A stretch of DNA of 64,000 nt. It comes from a virus. The stretch is from positions 228,724-292,723 of the IMG/VR virus record IMGVR_UViG_3300032053_000002; one strand, 5' to 3'. Positions 39,723-47,257 of the stretch are shown in pieces; positions within the stretch are counted from its first letter, which is position 1; every line of letters starts with the position of its first letter. Made by a program: the position numbers and the translations under genes. The notes beneath the pieces are model-generated. The model was not told the DNA's origin. It did not search any database and was given only the letters and a program-made list of their open reading frames with translations.

Positions 39723-41300
39723 TTATATCGCTTTATTGGTTTCGGCGCTTCCTATCTGAGTCACTCTTTTTTTCGCACGTTTACGGCTAAGCCCTCCAGG
39801 AATTTCGTTAAACATAACGAATTTTAGCTCTTCCCGAACCAACTGACGAACTTTCTGAACTTCTTTGCTTTCTTTCGCAACGATTTGATCGCGTTTTTTT
39901 GCTTTCAATCTTTTTGTCGGGTTATATTCTGGCTCACCCGCTGCCTGAGAAACTGGCTCAAGAGTTTCTTTTTTAATTTTTTCATCTTTGCATTCAGATT
40001 TGCCTTTCCAATTTTTTTCCACGTATGAAAAGAATTCATCTTTTTTGTCGCCTAAGTCGGCTGGCGATTTTGCACCGAACTTCTCAAGTGCGTCTTTGAA
40101 GAATTGCTGATATTCATTGGTTTCTTCTGCCAAGACTTCTTTGATAAGCCCTTTTAATTCTGACATTTTGATCTTCATCGTATTTTCTCCTAGTTGATTA
40201 TTTTCGTTCTTTTTATTTTTTATTGCGTGTCCTTCAAATCCATACGCAATTTTCCAAGCATCGTCTCTGTCAATTTGCGGATTTGCTTTCATTATCGCTC
40301 TTGCCATTGAAGTAGCATCGGGATATACGACAGCTAAAGCGGATTTAATTGCGTTTTCAAATTTCTTTTCCTGAGCTGCGGAAACTTCCTTTATCATCGT
40401 ATTCTCTCCTTGTTGTATATTTTCTTTTATCATCACAGTATTATTGCCACTAAATTGCAAATCTAATACTGTTTTATGTCCTTGTTGTTGCATATATTTT
40501 GCAAATTTTTGAGCGTCGGTTTTGTCGCTAAAACGGAATTCCAATCCTTCTTTTCCTTTACTAACCGGTTTCCCAACAGATACCAATTTCATTTTTTTAG
40601 CAACTGGTAAACCGTCGTCAAGTGCCTTTTTGAATTTTTTTGGAATAGGACTCGTTATGCGAAATTTAGGTTTTTGTTTAGCACCGGTTACGTCACCCGC
40701 TTTCGTTTTTTGTCCCGAAACAGTTACTACGGTATTGGGTCTAACCTCGTGTTTTTCAGAGTATTTTGTAAATTCATCTTTATCCGCAAATTCTAATTCT
40801 TTCAATGAATTTTCTTTTATTGCCACATAATCTTTAGTCCGTAATTTATCTTCCAAATTTATCGGGGATATTCTTGCAGATTTTATTTGTTTATCATCTG
40901 GAATAATCATATAATTAAAATTTTTATCGTCATATTTTATTGTCGCAGTCAACCACCCCTTTCCAGAACCTTTGTAGAATTTTTCAAACTTTATTCTAAA
41001 CGGTTTCAAATGCGCAGAAAGTTTATTTAATCGCGACAAATTATATTTTCCGCCTTCATTCATTTTATTTTCTCCTAATCGTTTTATATTCGCCGGTATT
41101 TTACCGCCTTTTTTCGCCATGTCTTTTTTCAGATCGTCATAGGCGTCAGCGTCAATACCGTGTTCAGTCTCGTTCCATTCTTTCGCTTTGGCGACCAACC
41201 CATCTAAAGTTAAATCACCATTTTCTACATCTACCAAGCCTTCCATATCAGCCTTTCGTTTCGCGTTTTTATTCTTAAAATAATTTATTGGATAGCTCAT
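39723..41300 (-). CDS. Four-module in-frame gene fusion, head-associated
   Basis: A 525-residue frame in which four modules follow each other with no stop. Module 1 (1-79): MSYPINYFKNKNAKRKADM... Module 2 starts at Met80 (41063) after TTAGGAG; module 3 at Met302 (40397) after CAAGGAG; module 4 at Met375 (40178) after CTAGGAG. The linkers all read G-E-N-(K/T)-M because GGAGAAAAT is translated. Module 4 carries a tag (MKIKMSELKGLIKEVLAEE) and FKDALEKFGAKSPADLGD; near its end is another tag-like helix (QKVRQLVREELKF). Modules 2 and 3 are unassigned. It is either a polyprotein or four genes lacking separate stops. Confidence 0.7.
   Translation of the reverse strand: MSYPINYFKNKNAKRKADMEGLVDVENGDLTLDGLVAKAKEWNETEHGIDADAYDDLKKDMAKKGGKIPANIKRLGENKMNEGGKYNLSRLNKLSAHLKPFRIKFEKFYKGSGKGWLTATIKYDDKNFNYMIIPDDKQIKSARISPINLEDKLRTKDYVAIKENSLKELEFADKDEFTKYSEKHEVRPNTVVTVSGQKTKAGDVTGAKQKPKFRITSPIPKKFKKALDDGLPVAKKMKLVSVGKPVSKGKEGLEFRFSDKTDAQKFAKYMQQQGHKTVLDLQFSGNNTVMIKENIQQGENTMIKEVSAAQEKKFENAIKSALAVVYPDATSMARAIMKANPQIDRDDAWKIAYGFEGHAIKNKKNENNQLGENTMKIKMSELKGLIKEVLAEETNEYQQFFKDALEKFGAKSPADLGDKKDEFFSYVEKNWKGKSECKDEKIKKETLEPVSQAAGEPEYNPTKRLKAKKRDQIVAKESKEVQKVRQLVREELKFVMFNEIPGGLSRKRAKKRVTQIGSAETNKAI
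40187..40192 (-). promoter_or_regulatory. Internal in-frame Shine-Dalgarno site for ATG at 40178
   Basis: TAGGAG 8 nt before ATG; start of module 4 (151 residues, tagged) of the four-module frame. Confidence 0.65.
40406..40411 (-). promoter_or_regulatory. Internal in-frame Shine-Dalgarno site for ATG at 40397
   Basis: AAGGAG 8 nt before ATG; start of module 3 (MIKEVSAAQEKKF...). Confidence 0.65.
41072..41077 (-). promoter_or_regulatory. Internal in-frame Shine-Dalgarno site for ATG at 41063
   Basis: TAGGAG 8 nt before ATG; start of module 2 (MNEGGKYNLSRLNKL...). Confidence 0.65.
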
Positions 41301-41833
41301 CTTACCAACTCATTTTTTTTACAAAAATCAATAATCAGTTTTATATCTTTATCAGAAAAATCTTTTCCGTAGATATTTCTTGCGTAGCCTTTCGTAAGAT
41401 ATTTTTCAAAGTCACCATCAAAGCGACCCTTTGCCGATTCTATTGCGAGCGCAATAAAATGTCTTTCGTCTTCATTCGCCATGTCGCCATCGCTCAACAT
41501 TAAACTTTTTAATCTAGGAAAAGTTGTTGAATAATACTGACCTTGCGTTTTGAAACTTATATTTGGTTTCGGTTTCTCTTCTTCGCCTTTTCCTTCAGGA
41601 GATTGCGGCTCTTTCGGTAAAGACATTCCGCCACCGCCGCCACCACTGGCCTGTTTTACATTGGATTGTCTTTTATCAAAGTTTAATTTTTCTTTGTTAA
41701 AATCTGTTTTTTCTTTATCCACATCAATTTTTTGTTTTTGTAACTTATTTTTTTCTTTTTCCGATTTATCTACGGAAGAAGTTTGTTCTTTTAAAATATT
41801 CCGTATCAATTTCTTTAATTCATTTATTTTCAT
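41297..41833 (-). CDS. Tagged protein with coiled coil and poly-Gly linker
   Basis: A 178-residue protein beginning MKINELKKLIRNILKEQTSS, a tag with an LKE/Q site. Residues 20-58 are a Lys/Asp/Glu coiled coil, then a GGGGGG linker and a Pro/Glu-rich stretch (PKEPQSPEGKGEEEKPKP), and a globular C-terminal domain (FIALAIESAKGRFDGDFEKY). Start at 41833 with GGTGAG upstream; an ATG five codons earlier is possible. Start overlaps nothing; stop overlaps the next start by 4 nt. Confidence 0.65.
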   Translation of the reverse strand: MKINELKKLIRNILKEQTSSVDKSEKEKNKLQKQKIDVDKEKTDFNKEKLNFDKRQSNVKQASGGGGGGMSLPKEPQSPEGKGEEEKPKPNISFKTQGQYYSTTFPRLKSLMLSDGDMANEDERHFIALAIESAKGRFDGDFEKYLTKGYARNIYGKDFSDKDIKLIIDFCKKNELVR

Positions 41834-41853
41834 CGTTTTTCTCACCATATATG

Positions 41854-41862
41854 TATAAATAT
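41854..41862 (-). promoter_or_regulatory. TATTTATA late-promoter-like element
   Basis: Coding strand CATATTTATA about 21 nt before the ATG at 41833. Confidence 0.4.
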
Positions 41863-41879
41863 GATATTTTAATAAAACA

Positions 41880-42125
41880 TCACAATCCTAAAACAATTTT
41901 GATTACGAACGCCAAAAGAACTCCGCCGGCACCTGCCAATAGGCCCCACAACCCGGATTTTATTTGTAAAGAAGTTATATCATTATCCAGTGCACTTATC
42001 TTGTTCAGCAACTCGATCACGTTTTTTCGCAAGTTTTCGTTCTCCGTTTTGAGTTCCCGTACACTTTCAATGATATAAATTTTATATTTATCCCAATCAG
42101 TTCCGTTACTAAGTTCATTACCCAT
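41880..42125 (-). CDS. XhlA-like coiled-coil protein with C-terminal membrane helix
   Basis: An 81-residue protein: an acidic coiled coil (about 15-55, VRELKTENENLRKNVIELLN) followed by one transmembrane helix (WGLLAGAGGVLLAFVIKIVL). This is the layout of the XhlA haemolysin/holin-associated family. It overlaps the upstream putative holin gene by 8 nt. A role in lysis is inferred from this pairing. Confidence 0.62.
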   Translation of the reverse strand: MGNELSNGTDWDKYKIYIIESVRELKTENENLRKNVIELLNKISALDNDITSLQIKSGLWGLLAGAGGVLLAFVIKIVLGL

Positions 42126-42465
42126 TATCTTCGTCTTCTTCTGATCCGAGTATTTTCAGTTTTCCAGGGTTGTTCGGATCGGGAATAACATCACCATCCG
42201 ATTTATTACACAACGAATCAACCGTATATCCGGCCGTAAATACACCAACCACACTCAACCCACCCGTCGCGATCAATGATGCGTATAAAACTATTGCGGA
42301 AATACAGGTAACAAGCGTATTCTTAAAATGACTACTAAAATACTGTTTAATATCTGCGAATGTTTCGCCCAATATTTTTTTCTTTAGAAAGTGACTAAGA
42401 ACTCCCAGCCACAATACAATAAAGTATAAAAAATAAATTAAAATTTGCATCCAATCGATATTCAT
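42118..42465 (-). CDS. Putative holin, multi-spanning membrane protein
   Basis: A 115-residue protein with two or three hydrophobic segments (about 8-28, 48-68, and a Gly-rich 66-82) and a polar acidic C-terminus (GSEEDEDNG). TTGGGAGAAAA precedes ATG. Size, topology and its overlap with an XhlA-like gene suggest a holin. No endolysin is seen nearby, so this remains tentative. Confidence 0.55.
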   Translation of the reverse strand: MNIDWMQILIYFLYFIVLWLGVLSHFLKKKILGETFADIKQYFSSHFKNTLVTCISAIVLYASLIATGGLSVVGVFTAGYTVDSLCNKSDGDVIPDPNNPGKLKILGSEEDEDNG

Positions 42466-43037
42466 GACTTTTCTCCCAATTCTTGTTTTTCTTCTTTTTC
42501 TATTTTTTCAAGTTCAGAGTCAACAAATTTTAGCTCATTTTCCCAGAACTCTTTTATTTTTTCGTCGACCGTCCACTTTTCAAATTCGCCTTTTTCATTT
42601 ACAAACTCAATATATCCTTTTTTCATTTCTTCAAGATAATTCCCGATCTCCGCTTTCGCTTCCGAATAAAACCCCCTTTGTTTGCTTCTAATATATTGTT
42701 TTTCATATTGCTGAAAAGTTCCTTCGGTTATCATTTTCGCGTCTCGTTCAATTAAGCAACTTAAGCAAAATCCGAACTTCCAGTAAACATGCATATCTTT
42801 TGATGCTTTACCGAGAACATTTTTGCATTTAGGGCAAAACAATGGAATATTCGCATCTATTTTCGGAACTTTTACTTTATAACCGTTTTTTTGTTCCCAT
42901 TCCCCATTCTCGTCTTCCCACACATCACCTATTTGATGCAACGTTCTTATATTTGGATTGATATACCCAACTTGGACTTTGGGATTTTCTCCGCGCAAAA
43001 CCGAGCGGATTCGTTTAGGATAAATATATTTGCTCAT
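42462..43037 (-). CDS. Zinc-ribbon protein of the structural region
   Basis: A 191-residue protein. Residues 66-92 hold a four-Cys ribbon (FCPKCKNVLG ... FCLSCLIE). Flanking it are RTLHQIGDVWEDENGEWEQ and a long C-terminal helix, strongly charged. TAGGAGTT precedes ATG. I recall zinc-ribbon proteins of this look near packaging genes in T4-like marine phages, but no function is known to me. A homing endonuclease gene overlaps its first 23 bases. Confidence 0.65.
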   Translation of the reverse strand: MSKYIYPKRIRSVLRGENPKVQVGYINPNIRTLHQIGDVWEDENGEWEQKNGYKVKVPKIDANIPLFCPKCKNVLGKASKDMHVYWKFGFCLSCLIERDAKMITEGTFQQYEKQYIRSKQRGFYSEAKAEIGNYLEEMKKGYIEFVNEKGEFEKWTVDEKIKEFWENELKFVDSELEKIEKEEKQELGEKS

Positions 43038-43815
43038 TTTTAACTCCTATAAATTTCTTTTTGGTCATTGATAATTTATATTTTTCATTTCTTTCTTTTT
43101 GTCTTTTATCGGCTTCATTTTTACCATACTTATTTAACCAAATAGAGTATATTGATCTACCATACATAGGATTCTTTTTGCCTCTATTTAAACCTGGATG
43201 CTTTTTACCATAATTAGGATTATCATTATTTGCTCCATATTTTTTATGCCATTCACTCATTTTCTTTTTAGTTTCTTCTGGGTGATGTTTTCCGAAAAAT
43301 GGATTGTTTTCTCCAGACATTCGTATTGATAATTCCGGAAATTTCTTCCCAAAATTAGGATGATTCTTACCTATTCTTTTTTTATTTATTTCTGATAGAT
43401 CAGGTCTTTTCTTACCGTACATGGGATGATTTTTTCCAGTTCTACCATACATACCATTTTTTTTACCACGGCAACTCATCGCGGGCCACGCGCCATTATT
43501 TGCCCAATCATTCCTCTTATAAATTTTTTTATTTACTTTGACTTCATATTTTCGCGCTTCGTCTATTGTATCAAAAGTCCAACGCAATTTCCACTCAAAA
43601 TTATTAGGATTTTTCTTAAATTCCTCTTGAAATGTGCCACTTGTAAAATAATTTTTAGAAAAATCATCCGCCGGACAGATTTTAGAAAAAACGTTAGCAT
43701 ATCTCAATCCATGATATTTTAACCCATCAGATTTCCGTTTAATAAAATATGTATATGGTTTTATTTTAGTAAAATGTTTTGTCTTCAATTTGTTCGCTCT
43801 TTTTTTATAATGCAT
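43015..43815 (-). CDS. NUMOD3-containing homing endonuclease, GIY-YIG-like
   Basis: A 266-residue protein. The N-terminus (YTYFIKRKSDGLKYHGLRYA, then EARKYE) resembles a degenerate GIY-YIG or SegE-type nuclease domain. The rest is at least six NUMOD3-type repeats (GKNHPMYGKKRPDLSE, GENNPFFGKHHPEETKKKM and similar). No Shine-Dalgarno site precedes its ATG, as with the nuclease at 9057. Its end overlaps the start of the zinc-ribbon gene by 23 nt, a sign of insertion. Confidence 0.72.
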   Translation of the reverse strand: MHYKKRANKLKTKHFTKIKPYTYFIKRKSDGLKYHGLRYANVFSKICPADDFSKNYFTSGTFQEEFKKNPNNFEWKLRWTFDTIDEARKYEVKVNKKIYKRNDWANNGAWPAMSCRGKKNGMYGRTGKNHPMYGKKRPDLSEINKKRIGKNHPNFGKKFPELSIRMSGENNPFFGKHHPEETKKKMSEWHKKYGANNDNPNYGKKHPGLNRGKKNPMYGRSIYSIWLNKYGKNEADKRQKERNEKYKLSMTKKKFIGVKNEQIYLS

Positions 43816-43842
43816 TTCATTTTTCTAGCCATAATAACTCCT

Positions 43843-44787
43843 TTATGATAATACTACGGTGATGTCGTATCTGTCTAGTGGATCTTCTACACTTCCCGCT
43901 CCAGCGGCGTGTAAACTTCCGTATATTTTTTTAATCTTGCCTTGTTTATCGTGGAACTCAATTTCAAAATTCCAAATTTTACCGGTGGGAGTATTCCAAC
44001 CGATAGAGCCATCTTTCGCATGTGTGTATGTGGCTTTTGTTGTATTCCACTGCAAATTCATTTTTTCAAATTCTTTCCAGATTTTATTTACGCCTTCCCA
44101 GCTATCATCTTTGAAAATCCCCTTTGTAAGCGGGGTTATTTTTTTATAGATGTATCGTTTCGCAGTCTCTTTATCTTTTCCATCTATTTCAGATTCAGTT
44201 TGTTCTCTGAGAACTTTTTTAATTTCTTCGCGAATGATTTCCCTAAGTTTTAAATTTTTCATTGTAGTGTTTTCCTTTACTTTTTTTATTTTTTTCGCCT
44301 TGTTTTTTACTATTTCGTATGGAACTAATTTCTTTCCAGTTGGGATTTTTAATCCTTTCATCCCACCGATAAAATCTATATTTCCGCCCGGAATAGTCAT
44401 TCTTTCCCTATGGTTCATTTCAACATAATCTTCGCTACCGTCTTTATATTTTACTCTGTAAAGAACCTTGGGCGACACTTCTTCTTTTAGTATACCGCGA
44501 TTCCTGAACCATTGTTTATAAAATTGCGGAATAAATCCTTCAAATTTTACATCATACTCTTTTAAGAGCGTCCAATACGCTTCCATTTGCATACTCGGTC
44601 GCTCGTTATTTTGCGATGTGCTCGGCACCAACTTATACCAATTATCTTTTTTCTCAACAACTAAATGATGCGCAAACATACTATCAAATTTAACTCCCAT
44701 TTCATCTATTTTATATTTTTTAGTAATTTCATTAAAAAATTCTTCGTTTACCCACAGTTGATAATTTTCAAACTTTGCGACATACAT
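43843..44787 (-). CDS. Fusion: unknown domain plus tagged module
   Basis: A 314-residue frame. Residues 1-170 contain an alpha/beta domain and a beta module (VLYRVKYKDGSEDYVEM ... RMTIPGGNIDFIGG). At Met176 (ATG 44262) a tagged module starts, MKNLKLREIIREEIKKVLRE, with AAAGGAA upstream. No stop lies between. The 139-residue second module contains GSIGWNTPTGKIWNFEIEFH and ends in a beta-rich fold. AGGGAAAA precedes the first ATG. Confidence 0.66.
   Translation of the reverse strand: MYVAKFENYQLWVNEEFFNEITKKYKIDEMGVKFDSMFAHHLVVEKKDNWYKLVPSTSQNNERPSMQMEAYWTLLKEYDVKFEGFIPQFYKQWFRNRGILKEEVSPKVLYRVKYKDGSEDYVEMNHRERMTIPGGNIDFIGGMKGLKIPTGKKLVPYEIVKNKAKKIKKVKENTTMKNLKLREIIREEIKKVLREQTESEIDGKDKETAKRYIYKKITPLTKGIFKDDSWEGVNKIWKEFEKMNLQWNTTKATYTHAKDGSIGWNTPTGKIWNFEIEFHDKQGKIKKIYGSLHAAGAGSVEDPLDRYDITVVLS
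44272..44278 (-). promoter_or_regulatory. Internal in-frame Shine-Dalgarno site for ATG at 44262
   Basis: AAAGGAA 9 nt before ATG within the open frame; weaker than the other internal sites. Confidence 0.5.
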
Positions 44788-44799
44788 AATAATTTTCCC

Positions 44800-45462
44800 T
44801 CAATCATTTATAAAAATTATTCGCCTTTTCATTTTTATTTCAACCGCTGACGCTATATTATAATCACTATCCGCAAGCACGGCCGTTTTAATTCCAGTAG
44901 TACCTGTCGCAGTATAAGTTGCCCAACTCATTGCCAATATTTGATTGGATGCAGCTGCGGCGGTATTTCTATCCAGTATTTCTGCAAAAGTTGGAGAACC
45001 TGTTGGCGGGGTGCTGGTTGTTCCATACATAGCAGAACCGATATGAAGATATACATCACCGATATATTGTATATTTAATGGCGGAGCTGTATTCCATGTA
45101 TCAGACACGTTATTCACGTTTACACTACTACTTACTATTGGAGCGGTTTTGTCGGCTCCGCTAAACACCACCATTCCAACACAGGATTCATCAGTTGCCG
45201 AAGCATAAACATTATAAGATGTTGCTTCAGCGACTCCTGCGACTTTCCACCAAACATACTGATGATGTGTTCTGGTAGATAACGGAGCATCAACTATTTT
45301 AGTCCAGGGGGCGGACATGCTTAAAGTATTTGTCGCATCTTTAATAACTCCACCAACAATCATCAGATTTCCAACTCCCACGGCCGGATTGCTGCCAATA
45401 GTTATCGGATTTGCTTGCGACGTCGCACCGGCGAAAGAAGATGTGACAAATGATATTGCCAT
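44800..45462 (-). CDS. Tail appendage protein, beta-sandwich domain
   Basis: A 220-residue beta-rich protein (MAISFVTSSFAGATSQANPI...). The order of strands, with GNLMIVGGVIKDA, YVWWKVAG and GMVVFSGAD, matches the N-terminal domains of the proteins at 56767 and 62050, so all three share one jelly-roll-like surface domain. GAGAGAT precedes ATG. It follows the collagen-like fibre gene by 15 nt. Host adsorption or fibre decoration is inferred. Confidence 0.65.
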   Translation of the reverse strand: MAISFVTSSFAGATSQANPITIGSNPAVGVGNLMIVGGVIKDATNTLSMSAPWTKIVDAPLSTRTHHQYVWWKVAGVAEATSYNVYASATDESCVGMVVFSGADKTAPIVSSSVNVNNVSDTWNTAPPLNIQYIGDVYLHIGSAMYGTTSTPPTGSPTFAEILDRNTAAAASNQILAMSWATYTATGTTGIKTAVLADSDYNIASAVEIKMKRRIIFIND

Positions 45463-45477
45463 TTTATATCTCTCTTA

Positions 45478-47229
45478 TTAAGGTATTGAACTGCTGTAAA
45501 ATACGGTATAACCTATTGAAGTAACAGTTCCGGTAGTAGCACCAGTCTTTAACCACGCGAATGACCCGGATGTTATTTTCGCGTTCGTAAATGTTTTATA
45601 GAAATCGCCCGTGGTTGTACTTGTACTGGTTGAACTAGTTACATACGTTGGCGCAGTATTCGTTCTGGTTGGATCAAATACTAATGACCACGAGACCGTT
45701 GGTGTTGTTCCAACTAATATAACGGCTATTTCCTGAACCGTCATATCTCTTTTCGCCCTAAACAGTGTTATATTTTCTGTTGCGGATGGACTTTCTATTG
45801 TCACCGCTTTCATTTCAGTCGGTGTCACTCCCGCTGCACCAGCCGCGCCACTGGTTCCCGAAGTTCCGCTTGTTCCACTAGTTCCCGAAGTTCCGCTACT
45901 ACCTCCAGTTCCTGCAGTACCGCTACTACCTCCAGTTCCAGCAGTACCGCTTGTTCCACTACTACCTCCAGTTCCAGCAGTTCCGCTACTACCACCCGTT
46001 CCAGCAGTTCCACTAGTCCCGTCCGTTCCGCTACTACCTCCAGTTCCAGCAGTTCCACTAGTCCCATCCGTTCCGCTACTACCTCCAGTTCCGGCAGTAC
46101 CCGATGTTCCGCTACTACCTCCAGTTCCTGCAGTACCGCTACTACCTCCAGTTCCAGCAGTACCGCTTGTTCCGCTACTACCTCCAGTTCCAGCAGTTCC
46201 GCTACTGCCTCCAGTTCCAGCAGTTCCGCTACTTCCTCCAGTTCCAGCAGTTCCACTAGTCCCGTCCGTTCCACTACTACCACCAGTTCCCGCAGTTCCG
46301 CTGGTTCCGCTACTACCTCCAGTTCCAGCAGTTCCACTAGTACCACTCGTACCACTAGTTCCTGAAGTTCCAGTTCCACCTGTAAGAGTTTGTTTTCTTT
46401 TAACCTGACCGCTTCCAGATTCCCAAACCAATACGTCAGTAAGTCCTTCATTGATACTCGCGGTTGATAGATAAAAAACACTTGCGGAAACTGCTCCAAA
46501 AGAACCCGTTCCGGTAATACTTGCAGTAACGGCCTGAATTTCTTCTATCGATAATATATTACCACCGACATCTAAATATCCAAATGAACCAGTAGCGCTA
46601 GTATATAAACTTCCAGTAATATAAACGTCATGAGTTGTCGCCAGATAACTTCCAGAGTCACTCCACGAACCAGCCCCGCCAACCCCCGAAGTACCACTAG
46701 TTCCGCTGCTACCACCCGTTCCAGCAGTTCCACTTGTTCCGCTACTACCACCCGTTCCCGCAGTTCCGCTACTACCACCAGTTCCAGCCGTACCAGATGT
46801 TCCGCTACTACCACCCGTTCCCGCAGTTCCGCTACTACCACCAGTTCCAGCAGTTCCACTTGTTCCGCTGCTACCACCCGTTCCAGCAGTTCCGCTGCTA
46901 CCTCCAGTTCCGGCGGTTCCAGATGTTCCGCTACTACCTCCAGTTCCAGCCGTTCCGCTTGAACCGCCAGTTCCCGCTGTACCGGATGTTCCACTAGTTC
47001 CTGAAGTTCCACTACCACTGCTTTCACTATTTAACGCATACGATGCAGTTAATGCATAATTCGCATAACTTGAACTGCCAACTATATTTGCAGAAACGTA
47101 TAAACTTCCAGTTATATATACATCACGGGAAATCGCTACATAACTTCCACTGTCAGACCATGCACCGGTGCCAGCTCCAGAAGTCCCGCTTGTACCACTA
47201 CTTCCGAATCTTCCGATAACTAATGACAT
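45478..47229 (-). CDS. Collagen-like tail fibre protein
   Basis: A 583-residue protein. The N-terminus (MSLVIGRFGSSGTSGTSG) leads to a WSDSGSYVAISRDVYITGSL module, then a Gly-rich block (about 70-190), a second WSDSGSY...DVYITGSL module, a second block (about 285-470) and a C-terminal beta head (MKAVTIESPSATENITLFRA...). The blocks are built from GTSGTAGTGGSSGTAGTGG units, a collagen-like G-x-x triplet pattern with Thr/Ser/Ala and no proline. Such blocks form triple-helical fibre shafts. The incomplete gene at the right edge has the same modules. Confidence 0.8.
   Translation of the reverse strand: MSLVIGRFGSSGTSGTSGAGTGAWSDSGSYVAISRDVYITGSLYVSANIVGSSSYANYALTASYALNSESSGSGTSGTSGTSGTAGTGGSSGTAGTGGSSGTSGTAGTGGSSGTAGTGGSSGTSGTAGTGGSSGTAGTGGSSGTSGTAGTGGSSGTAGTGGSSGTSGTAGTGGSSGTSGTSGVGGAGSWSDSGSYLATTHDVYITGSLYTSATGSFGYLDVGGNILSIEEIQAVTASITGTGSFGAVSASVFYLSTASINEGLTDVLVWESGSGQVKRKQTLTGGTGTSGTSGTSGTSGTAGTGGSSGTSGTAGTGGSSGTDGTSGTAGTGGSSGTAGTGGSSGTAGTGGSSGTSGTAGTGGSSGTAGTGGSSGTSGTAGTGGSSGTDGTSGTAGTGGSSGTDGTSGTAGTGGSSGTAGTGGSSGTSGTAGTGGSSGTAGTGGSSGTSGTSGTSGTSGTSGAAGAAGVTPTEMKAVTIESPSATENITLFRAKRDMTVQEIAVILVGTTPTVSWSLVFDPTRTNTAPTYVTSSTSTSTTTGDFYKTFTNAKITSGSFAWLKTGATTGTVTSIGYTVFYSSSIP
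45840..46375 (-). repeat. DNA repeat encoding collagen-like block 2
   Basis: Tandem units of about 27-36 nt encoding GTSGTAGTGGSS, varied at third codon positions and often copied exactly (CCAGTTCCAGCAGT on the plus strand). Prone to expansion and contraction. Confidence 0.85.
46680..47015 (-). repeat. DNA repeat encoding collagen-like block 1
   Basis: Same unit family as the block at 45840-46375, in the N-terminal part of the same gene. Confidence 0.85.
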
Positions 47230-47257
47230 GCACTATCCCCAAAATTAAAATTTTATT

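Noticed and set aside
45840-47015. Regular short repeats that could suggest a CRISPR array
   Set aside because: The repeats are codon-periodic, have no unique spacers of constant length and continue as an open reading frame of collagen-like triplets.
45825-47027. Minus-strand frames giving Leu/Val/Glu-rich repeats
   Set aside because: Out-of-frame readings of the collagen-like repeat; the in-frame gene has a start, ribosome site and conserved non-repeat modules.
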